A stretch of 64,000 bases of DNA from VRUE01 sp963699225. GTDB lineage: Bacteria > Actinomycetota > Thermoleophilia > Solirubrobacterales > 70-9. Position 1 is the stretch's first letter, and every line of letters begins with the position of its first letter. Position numbers and translations under genes: made by a program. The notes below the pieces were generated by a model. The model was not told the DNA's origin and did no database searches. It saw nothing but the letters and a program-made list of their open reading frames with translations. This document shows, one piece after another, positions 57,698 to 64,000 of the stretch. Where the stretch lies: positions 2,728,001-2,792,000 of the forward strand of contig OY969423.1 of assembly GCA_963699225.1 (NCBI GenBank), in the 5' to 3' direction.

Positions 57698-60600
57698 ATG
57701 AGTCCCGATAGATCACCGACCGACCGGATGCTGCTCGTGCCCCTCTTGGGCCTCATGATTTTCCTTGCCCTCTGCTCTGGTTCTGCCTTGGCGGCCGAAA
57801 CCGGCGTCGTCAAGTTCTTCGGCGGCAACGGCACAGAAGGCGGAAAGTTTCCCGGCACGCAGAGCGTACAGGGGATCGCGGTCAATCAGACCGGGGCCGG
57901 GGGCGCCAGCCCCGGTGACATCTACGTCTCCAGCCCGTTCAACCGGCGCATCGAGGAGTTCACCGCCTCGGGAGAATTCGTGCGAGCCTTCGGTCTCGGC
58001 GTCGGCGGCCCCGGGGTCAACGTCTGCTCAGTGGCTTCCGCCTGTGTCGCCGGGGAAGCCTCGGCCCAGGCCGGCAGCCTGGTCTCCCAACGCACCATCG
58101 CCGTCGACCAAGCGACGGGGACCGTGTACGTCATCGACAATGACTTCTCCCCGCCATCAATCCTAACCCCCAGCAACAACCGCGTCGACGTCTTCTCCGC
58201 GACCGGGGAATTCGAGGGCGCCTTCGGCTGGAATGTGAAGGTCAGCGGAGGGGCCGAAGAACTGCAGTTCTGCACAACAGAAAGCGGCTGCAAGGCCGGG
58301 AGCGAAGGAACAGGCGTGGGGCAGCTCTCGCGCCTCGATGGAGGCAACAAGAGCAGCATTGCGGTGAGCCCGCTCAACGGCCACGTGATCCTCAACGATG
58401 TAACGAACGCCCGTAGCGAGGAGTTTGCCCCCAACATCGAAGCAGGCAAGGTCACCGGCGTCTCCTTCGTTCGCAGCTACGCCGGATACGCCTCGGGCGT
58501 CACCGTCGACCAGAGCGGCGAGATCTACCTGCTCAACAACGGGGGAGTCGACTCCTACAGTCCCACCGGCAACCCCGAAGGGACGCTCCTCGAATTTGCC
58601 GAACTCGGAGAGGGCCGAGACATAACGATCGACTCCCTCAACGGCAATATCCTGGTGAATCGGAGCACCGATGTCCGGGAATACGCTCATTCGGGCGAAC
58701 TGCTCGCAACGTACCTCAATGGGGTTTCAAATGGTGTGTTCATCTTCGGCGTGGCGGTGAACGAACAGACCGAAACCATCTACCTGACCACCGACAAGCC
58801 CGAAGCCGGTGTGCTGGTCCTCGGCGAACCCGTGCCGCCGACCGCCTCGATCGAAGCGGTCACCACCTTCACCGGCACCACCGTCACCTTCGAAGGCCAC
58901 GTAAATCCCCAGGGATTCCTAACGGGCTACCACTTCGAATACTCCGCCGACGGGGTAAAATGGACGGCGCTGCCTGCAAAACAGCTTCCGAGTGACAGCG
59001 AAGAGCACGCGGTCAGCCAGCAAGCAACCGGCCTGGTCGGACACACCCACTATCAAGTGCGCCTGGTCGCGGAAAAGCTTTTCAACGGCGGCAAAGCGAG
59101 CGCCGAAACAACCTTCGACACCGCCGCCTCGGCGCCGGTGATCTCGACGGTCGGCGTCGAAGAGATCACCGACACGACGGCCAAGCTCGTCGCGAAACTG
59201 AACCCCGAGAACGAAGAAACCTCCTACCACTTCGAATGCGTAAGCCAGGCGCAGTTCGAAGCCAGCGGCTACGCCGAAGCAAAAGAAGCGCCAAGCGGCG
59301 GCGCCAGCCTCAAAGCAAGTGGGGAAACGGTCGAAGTCAGCGCCCAGCTCAGCGGACTCAGCCCGACCACGGCGTATCGCTGCCGGCTCACCGCGAGCAA
59401 CCCCACCGGCCCGGTCACCGGCTCTGAAGCGAGCTTCACCACCTTCGCCAGCCAGCCCCTGGGCCCGCCCGACGGCCGCGTCTATGAGCAGGTGACCCCG
59501 GTCGGCAAGAACGGCGGCGACGCCCGGGGCGACGAATTCAAGCTGAGGGCAGCGCCCGACGGCGAAGCCGCCAGCTACCTGATCACCGGCGGTGGTGCCA
59601 CCGAAGGCGGTGGCGGTCAGCACCTGGGGGTCTACTCGGCGCTGCGCGGCGGTGACTCGTGGGACAGCCACAACCTCTGGCCGGCGGTGAGCTTCGGCAA
59701 CTTCGCCACGATCGTCGGCTGGAGCGAGGATCTGCATCGCGACTACGTCGTCTCCTGGCATTCGGGGGAACCGAAGACCCTCTACGAACAGGACCTCGAA
59801 AGCGGTGCGATGACGGCGATCGGCGCGATCGACGCCAACGCCGAAAGGGTCCGCCTCGTGGCCGAATCGGCCGACGGTTCCAAGACCATCTTCGAAAGCG
59901 AAGAAGCACTCGCCACCGGAGCAACGGCGGGCTGGTCGAACGTCTACCTCTGGAACCGCACGACGCACAAACTGAGCGTGGTCGACCTGCTCTCGAACGG
60001 CACCCAACCCTTCCACGGCGCCTTCGCCGGCCCCTTTGACTGGGTGAACAACGACCCGAAACACGGTGGCGCCAGCGCCGGCGCGGGCAGCTACTACACC
60101 CAGCAGCTTCACGCCCTCTCCGAAAACGGCTCCACCCTCTTCTTCACCTCCTACAACGTCAACCAGCTCTATGCGCGCACCGGGCTTGACACCGCCAGCC
60201 CGAAAACGGTCCAGGTCTCCGCTTCGCAGAAGACCAACGGCCCGGGTGGCGGCAAAGACCCCAAAGGCCCGCAGAAGGCAGCCTTCATGGAAGCCACCCC
60301 CGACGGGCGCTACGTCTTCTTCACCTCCTCCGAGGAGTTGACCAACGACGCCACCACGGGTAGCGCAGACCAGGGCAACGACCTCTACCGCTATGACACC
60401 CAGACGGGTGAGCTGATCGACATCGCCCCCGATACGACCGACGCCAATGGCGCCCAAGTGCGGGGAGTGATCGGCTCGAGCGCCGATGGCTCGAGCGTCT
60501 ACTTCGACGCCAACGGGGTGCTGGCCGCGGGGGCGAGCCCGGGGAACTGCAGCCAATTCGGCGGCAGCTGCAGCATCTACCTCTGGCACGAAGGACAGAT

Positions 60601-61483
60601 CAGCTTCGTCGCGCCGACCGGCGGTAGCCTGGAACACGGAGACCTAAACTGGCTGCCAACCAACACAAACGGCTGTTGCTTTCTTAATATGAAGGCAGGT
60701 CGGGTCAGCGCCGACGGCACGCTGCTCTTCCTCTCAGAACTCTCGCCTACCTCCTACGACAGCGAAGGCAAGCGAGAGTTTTACCGCTACGAACCTGGAG
60801 TGGGCCTCGAGTGCGTCTCCTGTAACCCGATAGGTGCTCCGCCCGTGGGCGGCGCAACGATGCAGAGTATTAAGGCGGGGTACGTCAAGGTATCCCAAGC
60901 CAACCCAATTTGGGTGCGAAACCTCTCGGCCAACGGCAAGCGCGTCTTCTTTGAGACACCGGACCAGCTAGTCGCAACCGACTCCAATGGCGCCCGCGGT
61001 TGTCCGATTGTTCCCAACTCCCAAGGGGTCTATCGCTGTCAGGACGTCTATGAGTGGGAGGCAAAGGGAGAAGGCAACTGCGAAAGCGAAAACCAGAACG
61101 GCGGCTGCATCTACCTGATCTCCACAGGCGAAAGCAACGAACCCTCCTACTTCGCCGACGCCAGCGAAAACGGCAACGACGTCTTCTTCTTCACCCGCCA
61201 GCAGTTGGTTCGCCAGGACACCGATCAGCTGCAGGACCTCTATGACGCAAGAGTGGGCGGCGGCATCGCCTCTCAGAACGAAGCACCGCCGCCGAGGTGC
61301 GAAGGAGAAGCCTGCAAGGGACCGGCTCCCGCAGCATCTGGCACTGAATCTGCGGGCAGCGCCAGCTTCTCGGGCCCCGGCAACCCCAAGCCCAACCGCC
61401 ACAAGCACAAGAAGAAGCGCCACGCCAAGAAGCACCACAAAGGCAGGGCAAAGCACGCGAGCAAAGGCAGGGCAGGGCGATGA
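57698..61483 (+). CDS. Very large secreted NHL/TolB-propeller and Fn3-like protein
   Basis: A 1261-residue exported protein. Signal peptide with hydrophobic MLLVPLLGLMIFLALCSGSALAA cut after LAA. N-terminal third: NHL-type propeller blades (SVQGIAVNQTGAGGASPGDIYVSS, RRIEEFTASGEFVRAFG, VNEQTETIYLT). Residues about 390-600: two Fn3-like domains (VTTFTGTTVTFEGHVNPQGF, TTAKLVAKLNPENEETSYHFEC). Second half: TolB/PD40-like propeller (DGRYVFFTSSEELT, SADGSSVYFDANGVLA, ANGKRVFFETPDQLV). The last 30 residues are Lys/His/Arg-rich (HKHKKKRHAKKHHKGRAKH), perhaps binding anionic cell wall polymers. Start set by GAGGAG site. Overlaps next gene by 4 nt. Confidence 0.85.
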   Translation: MSPDRSPTDRMLLVPLLGLMIFLALCSGSALAAETGVVKFFGGNGTEGGKFPGTQSVQGIAVNQTGAGGASPGDIYVSSPFNRRIEEFTASGEFVRAFGLGVGGPGVNVCSVASACVAGEASAQAGSLVSQRTIAVDQATGTVYVIDNDFSPPSILTPSNNRVDVFSATGEFEGAFGWNVKVSGGAEELQFCTTESGCKAGSEGTGVGQLSRLDGGNKSSIAVSPLNGHVILNDVTNARSEEFAPNIEAGKVTGVSFVRSYAGYASGVTVDQSGEIYLLNNGGVDSYSPTGNPEGTLLEFAELGEGRDITIDSLNGNILVNRSTDVREYAHSGELLATYLNGVSNGVFIFGVAVNEQTETIYLTTDKPEAGVLVLGEPVPPTASIEAVTTFTGTTVTFEGHVNPQGFLTGYHFEYSADGVKWTALPAKQLPSDSEEHAVSQQATGLVGHTHYQVRLVAEKLFNGGKASAETTFDTAASAPVISTVGVEEITDTTAKLVAKLNPENEETSYHFECVSQAQFEASGYAEAKEAPSGGASLKASGETVEVSAQLSGLSPTTAYRCRLTASNPTGPVTGSEASFTTFASQPLGPPDGRVYEQVTPVGKNGGDARGDEFKLRAAPDGEAASYLITGGGATEGGGGQHLGVYSALRGGDSWDSHNLWPAVSFGNFATIVGWSEDLHRDYVVSWHSGEPKTLYEQDLESGAMTAIGAIDANAERVRLVAESADGSKTIFESEEALATGATAGWSNVYLWNRTTHKLSVVDLLSNGTQPFHGAFAGPFDWVNNDPKHGGASAGAGSYYTQQLHALSENGSTLFFTSYNVNQLYARTGLDTASPKTVQVSASQKTNGPGGGKDPKGPQKAAFMEATPDGRYVFFTSSEELTNDATTGSADQGNDLYRYDTQTGELIDIAPDTTDANGAQVRGVIGSSADGSSVYFDANGVLAAGASPGNCSQFGGSCSIYLWHEGQISFVAPTGGSLEHGDLNWLPTNTNGCCFLNMKAGRVSADGTLLFLSELSPTSYDSEGKREFYRYEPGVGLECVSCNPIGAPPVGGATMQSIKAGYVKVSQANPIWVRNLSANGKRVFFETPDQLVATDSNGARGCPIVPNSQGVYRCQDVYEWEAKGEGNCESENQNGGCIYLISTGESNEPSYFADASENGNDVFFFTRQQLVRQDTDQLQDLYDARVGGGIASQNEAPPPRCEGEACKGPAPAASGTESAGSASFSGPGNPKPNRHKHKKKRHAKKHHKGRAKHASKGRAGR

Positions 61484-64000
61484 GCAAGGCAGGCGAGCAG
61501 ATGGGAGAGAACAAGACGATGCGCAACCACCTCCGGATCGCGGCCTTCCTCGCGACACTATGTGCCCTGTTGGCCACGGCAAGCCTCGCAAGTGCCGCCG
61601 AACCGGGGGCCAAGCCGGGCTGGCGCCTCTTGGCCATCCCCTACCCCGCCAACTTCGCGCCGGGGGCGAAGAGCACTTCGCGCCAAGAAGGCCCGGGCTA
61701 CGCGCTGGTTGCGACAAACGTCGGCGCAGCGCCGATCGAAGGCGGCTACTCGATCGACGACACCCTGCCGAGCGGCGTCGTGCCTTCGTCCTCCGAGGCC
61801 CCATATGGTGAATTCGGGGCCGAATTTGGCCCCGAAAAAGGTGAACTGGACTGCGTCGCCGTTGGTCAAACGGTTACCTGCAGCACGATCGAAACGCTCT
61901 ACCCCGGCCAGCAAGTCAAGGCCTATGTGCCGCTGGAAATCGAAGCGGGCGCGCCCGACACAGTGGTCAACCACGCTTTGGTAGAAGGCGGCGAAGCCGA
62001 GCCGGCCACGGCGACGGTGCCGACCACGGTCAGCTCCGAACCGGCCCCCCTCGGCTTCCTTCCGGAGAGCGCGGGCGCGCACGGCAGCGTCACCAACGCC
62101 GACGGCTCGACCGCGACCCTGGCCGGCTCGCATCCATATCAGCTGACCGTGGGGATGAATTTCAACACCAACTCTGAAGATGGGAACACGGCCTTCGTGC
62201 CGGGAGGCGGCGTGCGCGACATCAGCGGCGAAGTGCCGCGGGGAATGGTGATCAACCCCAATGCCGTGCCCCAGTGCGAAGAGGTCGACCTGGAGAACGA
62301 AGCGGTGGGTTGTCCCGACGACACCCAGATCGGTCTCCTCTCGCTCTCGGTGAGCGGCGCCGGGGAACGCGCCAGCGTCTCCATGCACCCCCTCTATAAC
62401 ATGGTGCCGCCAGCGGGGATGCCGGCCGAGTTCGCCTTCGAAGTGCTCGGCGGCATCTACATTCACCTGCTGGGCCGGGTGCGCTCAGACGGTGACTACG
62501 GCCTGTCGGCCGATGTGCGCAACATCACCGCGCAGCTCGGGGTCCTCGGCGACGAAGCAATCTTCTGGGGGAACCCGACGGACTCCGGGCACGACCAGAT
62601 GCGCGGCGACTGCGTGACAAGTGGCGGCAGCTGCCCGCTGAAAGAAGAACTACACGCCGCTGCGGTCACGATGCCCAGCTCCTGCACGAGCGAACCGATC
62701 GACACCTTGCTTCACATGACCAACTGGCTCGGCGAAGAAGCCGAAGATAGCTATGAATCGGTAGACGGCAACGGCAGCCCGGTCGGCATCGACGGCTGCA
62801 ACTCGCTGCAGTTCGAACCGACGCTGGAAGCGAGGCCGACTACGAGCCTCGCCGACAGCCCCTCGGGTCTTGATTTCAACCTGCACCAACCCCAAGAAGA
62901 AGACTTCGTTGGGCGCTCTACCGCCAACCTGAAGGACACCACGGTCACCCTGCCGGCGGGGATGGCACTGAACCCATCCGCGGGGAGCGGCCTCGGCGGC
63001 TGCACCCCCCAGCAACTCGGTGAAGACGGAACCAAGCCTGCCAACTGCCCCAGCGACTCCAAGATCGGCTCAGTGGAAGTAAGGACACCGCTCTTGGAGA
63101 ACCCGCTCGAAGGGGCCGTCTACCTCGCGACCCCCTTCGACAACCCGTTCAACTCCCTCCTCGGCATCTATATCGCCGTCGAAGACCCTCAGACGGGCGT
63201 CGTCGCCAAGCTCCCCGGCAAGGTCACGGCAGACCCGAGCACCGGGCAATTGACCACGACCGTGGAAGAAAGCCCCGAGCTGCCCCTCGAAGACGTCAAG
63301 CTCCACCTCTTCAACGGACCGCGGGCGGCCCTGACAACTCCCGCGACCTGCGGCCAATACACCACCACCTCCACGCTGACTCCATGGAGTACCCCAGAAG
63401 GCGCCGACGCCCACCCGGTGGATAGCTTCGAAACCACCACCTCGCCCCAGGGAGGCAACTGCCCCCGCAACGCAGGCGAAGCTCCAAACAAGCCGAGCTT
63501 CTCCGCCGGAACCATCTCCCCCCAAGCAGGCGCCTACTCCCCCTTCGTCCTTCACATCTCCCGCGAAGACGGCACCCAGAGAATCGCCGGCATCGACACC
63601 ACCCTGCCCAAGGGCCTGACCGGCAAGCTGGCCGGGGTGGCCCAGTGCTCAGACGCAGGCATAGCCCAAGCCCTCTCGAGGACCAAGTCAAACGAAGGCG
63701 CCATAGAGCAGGCCCACCCATCCTGTCCTGCTTCCTCAGAAGTGGGAACAGCAGACGTAGCCGCAGGCTCAGGCATCACCCCGATCCACGTAGGCGCCCA
63801 CGCCTACATGGCCGGCCCCTACAAAGGCGCCCCCCTGAGCGTCGTCGTGATCACCCCGGCAGTGGCAGGTCCCTTTGACCTCGGAGTCGTAACCACCAGG
63901 GTCGCCCTCTACGTCGATCCCGAAACGGCCAAGATCCACGCCGTCTCCGATCCCTTGCCCCAGATCCTCGACGGGATACCGCTTGACGTGAGGAGCATCA
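61480..64000 (+). CDS. Large secreted protein, DUF11-like repeats (3' end outside window)
   Basis: At least 840 residues, running off the window without a stop. The ATG shares ATGA with the preceding stop. Signal peptide MRNHLRIAAFLATLCALLATASLASA starts at an internal Met (residue 14). Mature part: GPGYALVATNVGAAPIEGGYSIDDTLPSG resembles DUF11/conserved repeat domains; later repeats have VTLPAGMALNPSAGSGLGGCTPQQL, CPSDSKIGSVEVRTPLL, LEGAVYLATPFDNPF and LPKGLTGKLAGVAQCSDAGI, a pattern common in Solirubrobacterales surface proteins. Paired with the propeller protein as an operon of cell-surface components. Confidence 0.82.
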   Translation, partial: MSKAGEQMGENKTMRNHLRIAAFLATLCALLATASLASAAEPGAKPGWRLLAIPYPANFAPGAKSTSRQEGPGYALVATNVGAAPIEGGYSIDDTLPSGVVPSSSEAPYGEFGAEFGPEKGELDCVAVGQTVTCSTIETLYPGQQVKAYVPLEIEAGAPDTVVNHALVEGGEAEPATATVPTTVSSEPAPLGFLPESAGAHGSVTNADGSTATLAGSHPYQLTVGMNFNTNSEDGNTAFVPGGGVRDISGEVPRGMVINPNAVPQCEEVDLENEAVGCPDDTQIGLLSLSVSGAGERASVSMHPLYNMVPPAGMPAEFAFEVLGGIYIHLLGRVRSDGDYGLSADVRNITAQLGVLGDEAIFWGNPTDSGHDQMRGDCVTSGGSCPLKEELHAAAVTMPSSCTSEPIDTLLHMTNWLGEEAEDSYESVDGNGSPVGIDGCNSLQFEPTLEARPTTSLADSPSGLDFNLHQPQEEDFVGRSTANLKDTTVTLPAGMALNPSAGSGLGGCTPQQLGEDGTKPANCPSDSKIGSVEVRTPLLENPLEGAVYLATPFDNPFNSLLGIYIAVEDPQTGVVAKLPGKVTADPSTGQLTTTVEESPELPLEDVKLHLFNGPRAALTTPATCGQYTTTSTLTPWSTPEGADAHPVDSFETTTSPQGGNCPRNAGEAPNKPSFSAGTISPQAGAYSPFVLHISREDGTQRIAGIDTTLPKGLTGKLAGVAQCSDAGIAQALSRTKSNEGAIEQAHPSCPASSEVGTADVAAGSGITPIHVGAHAYMAGPYKGAPLSVVVITPAVAGPFDLGVVTTRVALYVDPETAKIHAVSDPLPQILDGIPLDVRSI

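Noticed and set aside
58919..60637. 572-residue open frame antisense to the NHL/TolB protein
   Set aside because: No recognisable motif or ribosome-binding site; a shadow of the intact propeller gene.
1..64000. CRISPR arrays, rRNA, tRNA or complete insertion sequences
   Set aside because: No regularly spaced repeats, rRNA-like conserved segments, tRNA cloverleafs or transposase motifs were seen on either strand by reading.

Overview
The window is high-GC actinobacterial chromosome, most likely from the class Thermoleophilia (Solirubrobacterales-like). This placement is inferred from the very large secreted NHL/TolB-propeller and Ig-like proteins, a collagen-repeat surface protein, a MarP-type protease, a WS/DGAT acyltransferase, an actinobacterial SUF system, and many genes whose -10 element lies only 6-11 nt upstream of the start codon (leaderless transcripts). 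No rRNA, tRNA or CRISPR array was seen.

Layout. 0-4.1 kb: 3' end of thrC, thrB, a DUF4258/DUF2283 toxin-antitoxin-like pair, a TolB-like secreted protein, a cupin and a YjbR protein. 4.2-8.9 kb: glutamate synthase large subunit (gltB) without gltD. 9-16.3 kb: coiled-coil and zinc-ribbon/FHA proteins, SRPBCC protein, lipoprotein, penicillin-binding protein, MarP-like protease, HxlR regulator and xseAB. 16.3-22.7 kb: a two-gene AddAB-type helicase-nuclease operon on the minus strand. 22.8-25.5 kb: small enzymes and a DUF59 (MIP18/SufT-like) gene.

25.5-34.4 kb is a lower-GC accessory island bounded by a perfect 42-bp direct repeat (25495-25536 and 34383-34424). The repeat is the 3' end of the DUF59 gene, so these look like attachment sites of an integrated element that has lost, or never carried, a recognisable integrase. 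The island holds a 1217-aa secreted multi-domain protein followed by a small membrane protein, a 5'-truncated and frameshifted Fn3-like pseudogene, an I36-type peptidase-inhibitor-like protein, palindromic repeats, and an operon of a two-TM protein and an ApeA-like HEPN protein (candidate defence cassette) with a frameshifted second copy of the two-TM gene next to it.

34.4-42.9 kb: three small exported proteins (two reading from back-to-back promoters), mscL, an FxsA-like protein, WS/DGAT and ispH transcribed from adjacent divergent promoters, a DipZ-like thioredoxin-fold protein lacking its cysteines, and a cassette of small membrane protein, cupredoxin and polytopic fenitrothion-hydrolase-like protein. 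43-50.9 kb: the Fe-S assembly (SUF) locus: rrf2, sufC, sufS, sufU, Rieske ferredoxin, sufB and sufD on the minus strand, interrupted by plus-strand VOC and YdcF genes. A shared palindrome (AATCCTACT-N5-AGTCGGATT type) occurs upstream of the ferredoxin-sufBD group and of rrf2 itself, which suggests feedback control by the Rrf2 regulator. 50.9-55.9 kb: NarL-type response regulator plus MFS exporter, a nearby histidine kinase, an AbiEi/DUF559 gene whose start lies inside a large hairpin, and htpX. 55.9-64 kb: a TetR regulator, then a collagen-like protein with a structured 5' leader, and two very large secreted proteins, the last cut by the window end.
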